Under the pieces are notes generated by a model. The model did no database searches and was not told where the DNA came from. It was given only the letters and a program-made list of their open reading frames with translations. The position numbers and the translations under genes were made by a program. Below, one piece after another: positions 33,599 through 42,122 of a stretch of 64,000 nucleotides of DNA. The stretch lies in contig CBDEFY010000007.1 of NCBI GenBank assembly GCA_965237595.1, positions 434,001 to 498,000 on the forward strand, given 5' to 3'. The stretch's first letter is position 1, and each line of letters begins with the position of its first letter. This DNA is from UBA9611 sp965237595 (GTDB lineage: Bacteria; Chloroflexota; Dehalococcoidia; Lucifugimonadales; UBA3495).

Positions 33599-34633
33599 TT
33601 ACTTCAGAGAACCGTAGAAAATCTCCATCGTACGAGCGTCAACATTGTGGGCACCTTGCTCAAATTGAGATAGGGTCATCCGGGAAACGATTTGGATTTC
33701 CTCGTCGAGTTGATAAACATACCCCTCTCCTTGGTCCGCCTTCAGAACGATGATGCAACCCGGTTCAACAAGAAATCCATCGCTGATTTTTCTCAAAAAT
33801 TCTGCTTCGTCTTTGTCCTCCAGGTTAACCGCCTGTATCGACACGTGGTCAGAACCATGCTTGTCTACAAGAGATTTGTATTCCGGAGTGTGTTTTATGA
33901 GCAGTACACCCTCGTCCTCTGTACCTGTACCTGCACCTGGTTCCGCCAGAGCAACCACAAAATCCCCGAACATGGTGAAGTTATGGCCTGGAAAGGTGCA
34001 GACAAACTCGTAGTTGCCGGCCGAGGGAGCGGCAAAACGCACCTCACCTGACTCCCCTGGGTCGAGGAGCTTCACATTAGCAATCACATCGGGGTCTCCC
34101 GGTTGGAGCCAGCCATTTTCAGGGCCTGCCTCAAGTCCTCGCTGAGCAACCTCGTCCTTGGTCCCTTCATTTACCAGTACCCAGTTGTGCTGGTTGACAC
34201 TTGAAACATTGTTGAAGCACAGCACGACTTCGGCGCCAGCGGCCGCTTCAAGCCTGTCCTTGTCGAATCCGAGCGCGTCGCCTTTCACGCTGATTTCCAG
34301 GGTAGGCTCTTGGCAAGCCGGTTTCGGGACTGACGGTGTTGGCGTTGGGGTGGGTGTCAGTGTTGGAGTTGGCGTTGGCGTGGGAGCCGTCCCACCGCAA
34401 GCTAATCCCACAATCGCCAGTAACGCAAACACGCCTATAATCATTTGTTGTTTCATCTGGATATACCTCCTTGCAGCGGATGGCGCTGCTGCGGTCACAA
34501 AATCTACGGCTCCCGCGGGTCGGGCCCACCAAGATTCCTGCTGCGCGGGCGTTGGCGTGGGAGCCGTCCCACCGCAAGCTAATCCCACAATCGCCAGTAA
34601 CGCAAACACGCCTATAATCATTTGTTGTTTCAT
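33599..34633 (-). CDS. Cupredoxin lipoprotein with duplicated start and signal peptide
   Basis: Extracytoplasmic blue-copper lipoprotein. After a lipobox (AIVGLACGG) and PTPT linker comes an azurin-like domain: His ligand in NQHNWVLVN and Cys-His-Met ligands in CTFPGHNFTM (C-x4-H-x3-M), as in type 1 copper sites. A further ~100 residues (LLIKHTPEYKSLV...) are of unknown fold. A 177-bp-period tandem duplication has copied the leader in frame, so two starts exist, ATG 34633 and ATG 34456, each with AGGAGGT. From the outer start a signal peptide, a 28-residue spacer and a second signal peptide would be made; from the inner start a normal 285-residue lipoprotein. Its copper domain closely matches that in the anti-sigma-like protein at 35911. 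Confidence 0.85.
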   Translation of the reverse strand: MKQQMIIGVFALLAIVGLACGGTAPTPTPAQQESWWARPAGAVDFVTAAAPSAARRYIQMKQQMIIGVFALLAIVGLACGGTAPTPTPTPTLTPTPTPTPSVPKPACQEPTLEISVKGDALGFDKDRLEAAAGAEVVLCFNNVSSVNQHNWVLVNEGTKDEVAQRGLEAGPENGWLQPGDPDVIANVKLLDPGESGEVRFAAPSAGNYEFVCTFPGHNFTMFGDFVVALAEPGAGTGTEDEGVLLIKHTPEYKSLVDKHGSDHVSIQAVNLEDKDEAEFLRKISDGFLVEPGCIIVLKADQGEGYVYQLDEEIQIVSRMTLSQFEQGAHNVDARTMEIFYGSLK

Positions 34634-34709
34634 CTGGATATACCTCCTTGCAGCGGATGGCGCTGCTGCGGTCACAAAATCTACGGCTCCCGCGGGTCGG
34701 GCCCACCAA
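34371..34709. repeat. 162-bp direct repeat (34371-34532 and 34548-34709)
   Basis: Two identical 162-base copies separated by 15 bases (period 177 = 59 codons). Each holds the 3' end of the upstream membrane-protein gene, the spacer, the AGGAGGT ribosome site and the first ~27 codons of the cupredoxin lipoprotein gene. Perfect identity implies a recent event or an assembly artefact. Confidence 0.93.
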
Positions 34710-35155
34710 AGCCGGGCACATGCTCCTCGGTCTCTCCAGGCATGGGGTGGGATCCCATTCTGGAAAATGGACCTGGCCGGTCACCGATGGTTGGGCGTTC
34801 CTGGGTTCCCGCCAGCCTGATGCGCCAACGCAACCTGGAAAACGCGAAAAGATTCAGGAAGTGCAAGCCACCCAGCACTAGCAGCACCACGCCTACCTTA
34901 GAGCTCACATACTCGACCGCCTGGGCCATTTCGTCTGGTCCGGCGCCGACCCGAACTGCGATCGTCACGAACCCGATGGCGACCAGATAAAATCCCACCA
35001 TGAGCAGGTGATTTACCGAGTCGGCCAAGTCTTCCCTGCCCGCAAATACTTCCACCAGGAAGACGCGCCCGTTCTTAATAGAGCGTCCTGCCGACCCACA
35101 AGGCGATAGTCACGCAGATACCTAGATAGATCAAGTCAGTCCAGACGGTGAACAT
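34681..35155 (-). pseudogene. Small membrane protein, frameshifted
   Basis: Begins at ATG 35155 with GGAGG just upstream: MFTVWTDLIYLGICVTIALW, GRTLY, then TAA at 35075-35077. One base away the frame continues as KNGRVFLVEVFAGREDLADSVNHLLMVGFYLVAIGF to the stop at 34681. WTDLIYL...GR-F-V-VF-G...LADSVNHLL-VGFYL is one continuous pattern, so this is a single ~155-residue membrane protein with a one-base break. It has about three helices and an Arg/Pro tail. Function unknown; first gene of the minus-strand cupredoxin operon. Confidence 0.7.
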
Positions 35156-35341
35156 GGGAGCCTCCGTTTGAGGAATTTCCTCGGGATTGGATTCCAAGCT
35201 GATTTGGCAATTTTCTTGCCTACCCGTTCACTAATACATAATGCAGGTTTTCCCCGAATCGTTCCCACGGAAGCTCGGTAGCGGCTAGGTTCGTGTGCGG
35301 TGTAGACTGCCGCTAGTTAAGCCAACGCGGGAGCACGTTGT

Positions 35342-35907
35342 TTGGACGAAGCGGAAGTTATCCGCCGCTGCCAGGATGGGGACCGCGAAGCCTTCCGCTC
35401 CGTAGTGGAGTGGTACGGCAGAGTGCTCTACGGCACGGCGTACATGATGACCCGGGACCGGCCTCTGGCTGAAGACTTGGTGCAGGAGGCCTTCCTTCTC
35501 GCCTGGAGGAATATCTTGTCTTTTCGACCCGGAACTAACCTTCGGGCCTGGCTATTGCGTTTTCTTGTGAATCGCACAATCAGCGAACAGCGTAAGAAAC
35601 GAGTGACGCAAATAGAATTGGATGAGGGGGCGGCGACGGTGCCTGATCCCGACCCCGGAGAGAAACTGGTACTTCGGGAAGAGGAAAGAGAGCGAATTAG
35701 ACGTGGTCTGGGGACGCTACCACTTGAACAGAGGCAAGTCGTGGTGCTGCGGTACTATGCTGACCTAACGGGTCCAGAGATAGCGAAAACGCTCGGGGGT
35801 GGCGCGAGGGCACGGTCAGATCCCGTCTACATCGCGCCCTGGCCCAGTTGCGGCCACTGCTGCGGGATGAAGACGTCCAAACTTTGTCAGAATGTGATAC
35901 GGCCTGA
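35342..35907 (+). pseudogene. ECF-type RNA polymerase sigma factor, one-base frame break in region 4
   Basis: Sigma-70 region 2 is clear (DGDREAFRSVVEWYGRVLY, TRDRPLAEDLVQEAFLLAW) and region 4 begins LPLEQRQVVVLRYYADLTGPEIAKTLG. At about 35797 five G occur where four would keep the frame; in the corrected frame the DNA-recognition helix reads GWREGTVRSRLHRALAQL and the gene ends at TGA 35907. As written the product loses its -35-binding helix. Start is TTG 35342. It is followed 3 bases later by a membrane protein with a cupredoxin domain, the expected place for its anti-sigma factor, and is divergent from the cupredoxin lipoprotein operon. The G-run makes an indel error plausible. Confidence 0.85.
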
Positions 35908-35910
35908 GCC

Positions 35911-36744
35911 ATGCGGGAAGAGGAGAGTAACGACAACAACCTGGACGGTAGGCTGCGGGATTACTTCCGTGCCGAGGACCAGGACTTGGAATCTCCACAG
36001 GGGCTCTGGGACAACTTATCGCCGCGTCTTGGAGAGCAGCGGCGCCCTGGGTGGAGACAGCGCCTACGTGCCGTTTTCTGGTTGGGTGGGCCTTGGTCTG
36101 ATGCCTCGCGATCAAGGCCTTTTGCAGCACTCGGGGCCCGCAATGCCCTCGTAGCATCGGTGGTCCTCGTCATCGCGGGGGGCATGGCTTATTTGGGCGT
36201 TACATTAGCTACAAACGGCGGGAAACCAATGGATGGAGGGGAAACGGCAGTCGTCGCCTCTCCAAGGGCAACCTCCACTCCAGTTCCGCCTAACACGGTG
36301 CCCGCAGGAGACCGAGCCACCGAGCCGCCGACCGCGCCTCCGACGCTTCCTCCCACTAGCCCTCCAGCACTGTCGAGCGGACCGGTCCGATTTGAGATCG
36401 ACGTGAACGGCGAAGCCCTGGAGTTCAACGTAAACAGCATGTCTGCTTCGGCGGGGACAGAGGTCGTGGTGAACTTCAATAACTCATCCACCGTCAACTC
36501 CCATAACTGGGTGTTGGTACCGGCGGGCACCAAAGACGCCGTTGCCACCGACGGCATCGCCGCCGGCCCCGATAACAACTGGATACCGGTGAACGACTCC
36601 CGGGTGCTGGGATCGACCGTCCTCATCGGCCCCGGCGAAAGCGCTCAGGCCACCTTCACCGCACCTGCCCCGGGAACCTACCAGTTCGTCTGCACCTTCC
36701 CCGGCCACAACTTCACCATGTTCGGCGACTTCATCGTAAACTAA
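35911..36744 (+). CDS. Putative membrane anti-sigma factor with extracytoplasmic cupredoxin domain
   Basis: 277 residues in three parts: a ~75-residue cytoplasmic segment (LDGRLRDYFRAEDQDLESPQ, LWDNLSPRLG), one membrane helix (ALVASVVLVIAGGMAYLGVT, ~residues 80-100), a Pro/Thr linker, and an azurin-like domain (residues ~155-277) with His in VNSHNWVLVP and Cys-His-Met in CTFPGHNFTM (C-x4-H-x3-M). It starts 3 bases after the sigma gene. The topology places the copper site outside and the N-terminus with the sigma factor inside. I infer a sigma/anti-sigma pair controlled by copper or by the redox state of the cupredoxin. No ZAS-type His-Cys motif is seen, so the anti-sigma role rests on gene order and topology. 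Confidence 0.75.
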   Translation: MREEESNDNNLDGRLRDYFRAEDQDLESPQGLWDNLSPRLGEQRRPGWRQRLRAVFWLGGPWSDASRSRPFAALGARNALVASVVLVIAGGMAYLGVTLATNGGKPMDGGETAVVASPRATSTPVPPNTVPAGDRATEPPTAPPTLPPTSPPALSSGPVRFEIDVNGEALEFNVNSMSASAGTEVVVNFNNSSTVNSHNWVLVPAGTKDAVATDGIAAGPDNNWIPVNDSRVLGSTVLIGPGESAQATFTAPAPGTYQFVCTFPGHNFTMFGDFIVN

Positions 36745-36850
36745 CAGCCCGGACCCGAAAGTTCGTATTTTCCCCGGCAAAGAGAAGGGACCAAATCTCT
36801 GGCCTGTTGCGGCGTTTTGCCCCCTTGGGCATAATGGCTGACAGCAGACG

Positions 36851-36869
36851 GCCCCGATGGAATCGGGGC
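36851..36869. repeat. Short palindrome in CoA-transferase leader
   Basis: GCCCCGAT-GGA-ATCGGGGC, an 8-bp perfect stem 22 bases before the CoA transferase start. It could form at the 5' end of the mRNA. No T-run. Confidence 0.45.
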
Positions 36870-36891
36870 TGACAGCCTGGAGGAACACCCC

Positions 36892-38163
36892 ATGCCCGGA
36901 CCCTTGGACGGCGTAAAAGTGTTGGACTTCACCGAGATTATCGCTGGACCTTTGGCTGGCCGGCTGCTGGCCGACTTGGGTGCCGATGTAATCAAGGTGG
37001 AGCCTCCCTGGGGCGAGCCCTGGCGGCTCACCCAGCGTTTTACCCCCACCGAAAGCCGCACTTTCATGACCTATAACCGGGGCAAGCGCAGCCTGCCCCT
37101 TGACCTGACCAAAGACGGGGCCGGCAAGATACTGGCGCGGCTCATTCCCGAGATGGACATCGCCTTGGTCAACTTCCGGCCCGATGTGGCGGCCAAACTG
37201 GGGGTGGACTTCCAAACATTGTCCGCCATAAATCCCCGGCTGATTTACTGCGAATTGACCGCCTACGGAAGGGAGGGGCCCGACGCCCAACGACCCGGTT
37301 ACGACATGATTGTCCAGGCCATGACGGGGATAGTCGCTTCTGAAACCAAGACCCTGGACGGCGTTCCATCGTGGGTCTGGTCCAGCCCTCTGATCGACAC
37401 GTCGGCCGGCATTTGCATGGCCTGGTCAGTCTGCGCCGCTTTGTATGCCAGAGAGCGCACCGGCGTTGGCCAGAAGATCGAAACCAGCCTCTTGGCCTCG
37501 GCCCTGTCTTTGATGGGGGCCAGATTCCTGCACGTGGAATCCCTGGACCGGGAGAGCAGGGAAAAGGCCATCAAAGAATTGGACGCCAAACGTGCGGCCG
37601 GCGCCACCTACGAAGAGATGGTCGCCGTTTCTCCGGGAAGCCGCCGCCGCGAGCACCACGGCAACCTCTACTACCGGGTCTACTACACCAAGGACGCACC
37701 AATCGGAGTGGGCTGCCTCAGCGATACGCTGCGCCACCGTCTGCTGGAAACCCTGGGATTGACCGACGACGGCCTGGAGCCCGGCTGGGACCACACCAAG
37801 CCCGAGTCCCAAGCCTACACCCGTGCATTGGAGCAGCGCGCCGCGGAACTGCTGGCTGAGAAGTCCAGCGCCGAATGGCTGCAGATATTCGAGGAGCGGG
37901 GCATCCCGGCCGGCCCTGTTCGGTTCATCGAGGAGCTATTTGACGACCCCCAAGTGGTCGCCAACGGCCTGGTCACTGAGGTGGAACACGTTCAAGAGGG
38001 CAAGGTCAAGATGGTGGGCCCAATGGCCCATTTCCGGGGCACCACCCCATCCCCTCCCAAGGCATCCCCGGCCCTCGGACAGCATGCCAGCGAGATTCTG
38101 GAGTGGCTGGGCTTCACTCAACGAGAGGTCGATGCTTGGCGCAATGACGGAGTAATCAGCTAG
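36892..38163 (+). CDS. Class III CoA transferase (CaiB/BaiF family)
   Basis: 423-residue family III CoA transferase that moves CoA between carboxylic acids. Visible: LDGVKVLDFTEIIAGPLAGRLLADLGADVIKVEPP at the N-terminus (given here in part as FTEIIAGPLAGRLL), YNRGKRSLPLDL, the catalytic Asp in GYDMIVQAMTGI, and EIFEERGIPAGP-like C-terminal residues. Substrate pair unknown. ATG 36892 has GGAGG upstream (CTGGAGGAACACC). Alone between terminators. Confidence 0.92.
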   Translation: MPGPLDGVKVLDFTEIIAGPLAGRLLADLGADVIKVEPPWGEPWRLTQRFTPTESRTFMTYNRGKRSLPLDLTKDGAGKILARLIPEMDIALVNFRPDVAAKLGVDFQTLSAINPRLIYCELTAYGREGPDAQRPGYDMIVQAMTGIVASETKTLDGVPSWVWSSPLIDTSAGICMAWSVCAALYARERTGVGQKIETSLLASALSLMGARFLHVESLDRESREKAIKELDAKRAAGATYEEMVAVSPGSRRREHHGNLYYRVYYTKDAPIGVGCLSDTLRHRLLETLGLTDDGLEPGWDHTKPESQAYTRALEQRAAELLAEKSSAEWLQIFEERGIPAGPVRFIEELFDDPQVVANGLVTEVEHVQEGKVKMVGPMAHFRGTTPSPPKASPALGQHASEILEWLGFTQREVDAWRNDGVIS

Positions 38164-38185
38164 CAGATTGCCTCAGAAACTAATT

Positions 38186-38211
38186 TAAGGGCACGGCAAT
38201 GCCGTGCCCTT
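38186..38211. terminator. Rho-independent terminator
   Basis: Perfect inverted repeat TAAGGGCACGGCA / TGCCGTGCCCTTA, then CGTTTTG, between convergent CoA transferase and hydrolase genes; can work for both. Confidence 0.8.
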
Positions 38212-38251
38212 ACGTTTTGTTCGGTGTTCGGTCCCAAAAGTACAGACTAAT

Positions 38252-39049
38252 CTATTTGAGCCCATCCAAGAATGCGGCAACCGTGTCGTTGAACTCTTGA
38301 GGTTTTTCCATCTGGGGGGTGTGACCGCAGTTGTCTATCGACTTCAGCGTGGCGTTGGGCAACAGCTTGGCGTACATCTCGCCGCACTCCAAGGGAATGA
38401 TGGCGTCCTGCTTGCCCCAGACAACCAGCGTTGGGATTTTCACTCCGCCCAGATAATGGGGCAGACTGGGATTGTGGAGATAGGGCCTCCAACAGAGCCT
38501 GGATAGCATCTCCATGTTGCCGTGAAGGAGCGCTGCCTCGTCGGTAGTCCGCTCGGCCGTGAAGAATTCGTAGTCGGGCACTTGGGAGGGATCGTGGAAC
38601 GCGAGCTTTAGACGGATCTCCCCCGAAACCATGAATATCTCGGTAATCTCGCCCTTCTCGGGCCGTACTCCGGCTGGGTCGACCAACACCAAGCCCTTGA
38701 TGTTGTGATGGTCCATGGCTGCCATCTCAGCAGCTATCCAACCGCCAACGGAATGCCCGGCCAGGACATAGCGGTCCAGGCCCAATTCCGAGACCAAGTC
38801 CTGGGTGAAGTGGGCTACGTCGGTGATGGTATACAGCCATTCAGGCCGGGGAGTGCCAAAGAAGCCGGGAAGGGACGGTGCGTACACGGTGAAGCGCTCT
38901 GCCAATGGACCGCTGGTGGGGTCATAAGTGCCGAACCCTTCTCCGCCGTGGAGAAAAAGAAGGGGTGGCCCGGAGCCACCTTTATGCATCTCAACTTGGT
39001 TTCCGGAAACGGTGACCGTGGACTGGTTGGCGGCTTTCGCTAGAGTCAT
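38252..39049 (-). CDS. Alpha/beta hydrolase
   Basis: 265 residues. HG oxyanion region (LLFLHGGEGFG), nucleophile elbow GHSVGG (Ser), acid in VVWGKQDAIIP (Asp), and catalytic His in DNCGHTPQME. Compact cap between residues ~130 and 195. No signal peptide. Substrate unknown; similar proteins hydrolyse carbon-carbon or ester bonds in ring-cleavage products. Gene stands alone. Confidence 0.87.
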   Translation of the reverse strand: MTLAKAANQSTVTVSGNQVEMHKGGSGPPLLFLHGGEGFGTYDPTSGPLAERFTVYAPSLPGFFGTPRPEWLYTITDVAHFTQDLVSELGLDRYVLAGHSVGGWIAAEMAAMDHHNIKGLVLVDPAGVRPEKGEITEIFMVSGEIRLKLAFHDPSQVPDYEFFTAERTTDEAALLHGNMEMLSRLCWRPYLHNPSLPHYLGGVKIPTLVVWGKQDAIIPLECGEMYAKLLPNATLKSIDNCGHTPQMEKPQEFNDTVAAFLDGLK

Positions 39050-39308
39050 GATTTGTCCCTCGTCCTTAGCCAGATTTGCCGCTGGGAATCTGTATCGGGA
39101 TGTCGTATATGATTGGGAGGTTATTATCGAAGGCTGGCGCGCGGCACACCGATTCTGTTACAAACCAGCAGGGTTGTCAAGCTGGCTGTGAACGTGCGTC
39201 TTGACACCGTTCTGGCCCGTCAATACCATAGTCTTACCACACGATTTACCTGTGAGCGCCGGCGCCACTGATGGTCCAGGTACTTTGGCTGCGATTCACC
39301 CGCTCCGT

Positions 39309-39382
39309 TGGGGATTAGTCCAGTGGTAGGACGCCTGACTCTGGATCAGGAAGCGGAGGTTCGAACCCTCCATCCCCAGCCA
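39309..39382 (+). tRNA. tRNA-Gln (CTG)
   Basis: 74 bases with encoded CCA. Acceptor TGGGGAT/ATCCCCA, D-arm with AGTCCAGTGGTAGGAC, anticodon stem CCTGA/TCAGG with loop CTCTGGA (anticodon CTG), T-arm GGAGG-TTCGAAC-CCTCC, discriminator G. Reads CAG. Confidence 0.96.
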
Positions 39383-39665
39383 TTGATAAAGGCCTTTCCG
39401 CGATACCCCAGGCGGCCGGCTGTACGCCATTCCTCGGTGGCGCTCCTCTATCACTGCCTCTCTATGTGCACCCTCAAATCACTTCCCAGTCTTTTTGGGT
39501 TCGCCTCTGCACGTTTGACACCCCATAGCTACCTGGGTATCATCCAGTCAAGTCTAGGGTCTATAGCCAGCTATTGTCGCGTCTGCGCTGGTCCTTCTGA
39601 ATCTGGCGATAACGCCGATTCACTCCCTACCAGTCCAAATTCCCATCCAATGGTTCCCCCTTTCG

Positions 39666-40721
39666 ATGAATAAACTAGCCGCTCTCGGCAATCTCTTAGC
39701 CACCTGGTATGTCTCCGCCGCACTCCTGGCGGTGGTTGGGTTAATCTTGGGATCCACCGTCTTCTTCTTCGCCTACCCAGGCAAACCGAAGATTGGGGTC
39801 ATCAACATCCCCTTTACGGTCATCGATTCCCGCTCTGCCTTTGAGATTGGCGCGATGCTCGACTATGTGCGCGATGATGGTTCCATCAAAGGGGTGGTAA
39901 TTTCGCTGAACAGCCCCGGCGGAAGCGCGGCGCCCAGTGAACATCTTTTCTTTGAGTTGGTGAAACTCCGGGAGAAGAAGCCCGTCGTCATGGTTATGGA
40001 CGAGTTGGTGGCCAGCGGCGGGTACATGTTGTCGCTGGGAGCCAACTACACCCTGGCCAACCCTTCGACCTTTGTGGGCGGCGTCGGGGTTATCCTCTCA
40101 CCCCTGCCACCAATCATTCCGCGTCAGCCATCAGACCGGGACGGGGTTACGGGGCCATTCAAGTTGGACGGCGGAACGCGGCGTCATTACATAACCCTGA
40201 CTGACCAGTTGCAGCAGTCCTTTGGCGCCATGGTGCTCGCCCAAAGGGGCGCCAAACTAAGAATAACCGGAAACGAGGTCCTGGAAGGCAACATCTATTC
40301 CGGTGTGGAGGCCATGCAGGTCGGACTGATTGACGGACTTGGCGGCCATACCGATGCAATTGAAAAAGCGGCCTCGTTGGCCGGGGTCGCCAATTATGAC
40401 CTAGTGGACGTTAACACCGAGGTCTCGCGTATATTCAACCAGAAATTGGACCGGATAAATGGCCGGCTGCGATTCAGCACTGACCCGTCTGGCGGGCTCG
40501 ATACGGCGGCGATTTTTGCATTGATTAATGGCCCGGGGATTTATGGTACGGACGACCGGGCGACCCTCTTGAAAGACTTACTCGCCGCCAGATCCGACTC
40601 CCTGATGACCCTCCCGCCTCCAGGCGGCATCGGAGCGGACCCCACAGAAGCACTACCCGACTTTCCACTGACCATCACCGGGCCCAACGCCTACTACCTG
40701 TATGTTGGCCCATCTGAGTAA
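39666..40721 (+). CDS. SppA-like membrane serine protease (S49 family)
   Basis: 351 residues. An N-terminal membrane helix (residues ~15-40), then a ClpP/crotonase fold: VVISLNSPGGSAAPSEHLF, VMDELVASGGYMLSLGANY (nucleophile Ser in ASGGYM), and a Lys candidate in TGPFKLDGG, matching the Ser/Lys dyad of half-length SppA proteins. The C-terminal ~110 residues are less conserved. Faces outside the membrane and probably degrades signal peptides or membrane proteins. It overlaps the next gene by 20 bases and lies at the head of a three-gene set. Confidence 0.82.
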   Translation: MNKLAALGNLLATWYVSAALLAVVGLILGSTVFFFAYPGKPKIGVINIPFTVIDSRSAFEIGAMLDYVRDDGSIKGVVISLNSPGGSAAPSEHLFFELVKLREKKPVVMVMDELVASGGYMLSLGANYTLANPSTFVGGVGVILSPLPPIIPRQPSDRDGVTGPFKLDGGTRRHYITLTDQLQQSFGAMVLAQRGAKLRITGNEVLEGNIYSGVEAMQVGLIDGLGGHTDAIEKAASLAGVANYDLVDVNTEVSRIFNQKLDRINGRLRFSTDPSGGLDTAAIFALINGPGIYGTDDRATLLKDLLAARSDSLMTLPPPGGIGADPTEALPDFPLTITGPNAYYLYVGPSE

Positions 40722-42096
40722 CTACCTGCTCTCCTTTGTGCGGTTTGCCTTCGGCAGCAGCTACGGACGGGTGCTGGCCATCCCTTTGTTGTTCGCCGCC
40801 GCCTATTTTCTGGTGGCGCTGTTCACCTACTACCGCGGCACTTATGACCCACCTGAATCCCCGGAAATCCGGTTCGAGGAAATCACTACCGCCCTTTCAG
40901 CCCACACCATTTTTACCGAGCAGCCCGAGATCCGGTCTGGACTGGTGGTGATTGACGGCGCCCACAACAACGACTTCTCTCAAAACGAGATTGTTTCTTT
41001 GTTGTCCGGCCTGGCCGACCGGGGGATTACCGTGGACTTCATGGGAGAACCCAGCAATTTCGGCGGTTTCAGGCGAGTCGATTCGGAAGACCGGTTCGAA
41101 TTGCTGGAAAGCAAACTGCGTAAGGCGGGCAGCCTGGCAGTAATCGCCCCCGACGCGACTTACACCGAGGAGGAGACGGGGTTGGTCCGGCGGTTCGTGG
41201 ATAAGGGCGGCCGCTTACTATTGATTGGCGACCCAACCCACAGCCAACTGATAAACACATTGGCGGAGGAGTTCGGCCTCACCTTCCAACCGGGTTTTCT
41301 TTACAACCAAGTGGACTATGACTTGAACCACCGCAATATCTTTGTCCGGGATTTTTTTCCTGATCCCGTGACCGACGGTCTGGCAGAGGTGGCCTTGTAC
41401 ACCGCCGGGGCCATCCGGTCGGGAGGTCCGGCCCTGGCTTATACCGACGGAAACACCTTTTCCACCGTAGCTGAAGGAGTGGAGCCATTTTATCCCGTGG
41501 CCAAGGCCGCCCAAGGTAACGTTCTGGCCGTGGGCGACCTGACGTTTATGGCGCCACCCCAGAACTCAATCTTGGACAACAACCGGTTGATTGCCAATAT
41601 CGCCGAGTTCTTGGCCTCCAGCGACCGGGGATTTGAGCTGGCTGATTTCCCTTATTTCTTTGATGGTTCGGCGGATATCGTACTGGGAAGGCCTTCCCTG
41701 TTGGATTTGGGCGCCGGCCTACGCCGCACACTATCTAGTTTTCAGATCGATGCCCAGGTCAAGAACATTGAAGCGCCAGGGAATGACCTGATATTTTTAG
41801 GCCTTTATGGCGACGCGATTCAAGCGCAAAGATATCTTAACCTTGCGGGAATCCAAGTGGGTGAAACTCTTCATACCCCTTTTACTCCTGACCTTAACCC
41901 CCAAGGGACCGCCCTCATTTCGTTACAAGCCCAGGACGACCGCCACATACTGATTGTGTTGGCAGATTCTTTGGACACGTTGGCAGACACAATGGCCCGT
42001 TTAGAGTCGGGAGAATTCCGTGATGTCATCGTGTCTGATTTGTTGGGGATTGTCACGAATTCCAACGCCGAATTCACGAATTTCAACGACGAATAA
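40702..42096 (+). CDS. DUF4350-type membrane-anchored protein
   Basis: 464 residues with one N-terminal helix (VLAIPLLFAAAYFLVALFTYY), then an extracytoplasmic GATase-like region: SGLVVIDGAHNNDFSQNEI, FVDKGGRLLLIGDPTHSQ, VLAVGDLTFMAPPQNSILDNNRLI. These features match the DUF4350/GldG-like group. A second, less conserved domain (~residues 330-450) follows. It overlaps sppA by 20 bases, so the two are translated together. Role unknown. Confidence 0.7.
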   Translation: MLAHLSNYLLSFVRFAFGSSYGRVLAIPLLFAAAYFLVALFTYYRGTYDPPESPEIRFEEITTALSAHTIFTEQPEIRSGLVVIDGAHNNDFSQNEIVSLLSGLADRGITVDFMGEPSNFGGFRRVDSEDRFELLESKLRKAGSLAVIAPDATYTEEETGLVRRFVDKGGRLLLIGDPTHSQLINTLAEEFGLTFQPGFLYNQVDYDLNHRNIFVRDFFPDPVTDGLAEVALYTAGAIRSGGPALAYTDGNTFSTVAEGVEPFYPVAKAAQGNVLAVGDLTFMAPPQNSILDNNRLIANIAEFLASSDRGFELADFPYFFDGSADIVLGRPSLLDLGAGLRRTLSSFQIDAQVKNIEAPGNDLIFLGLYGDAIQAQRYLNLAGIQVGETLHTPFTPDLNPQGTALISLQAQDDRHILIVLADSLDTLADTMARLESGEFRDVIVSDLLGIVTNSNAEFTNFNDE

Positions 42097-42122
42097 ATAG
42101 ATGACGACTCGAGTAAGACAAT

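Noticed and set aside
34681..35055. Complete small membrane gene starting at 35055
   Set aside because: Sequence upstream (MFTVWTDLIYL...) belongs to the same protein in the next frame, so it is the 3' part of a frameshifted gene.
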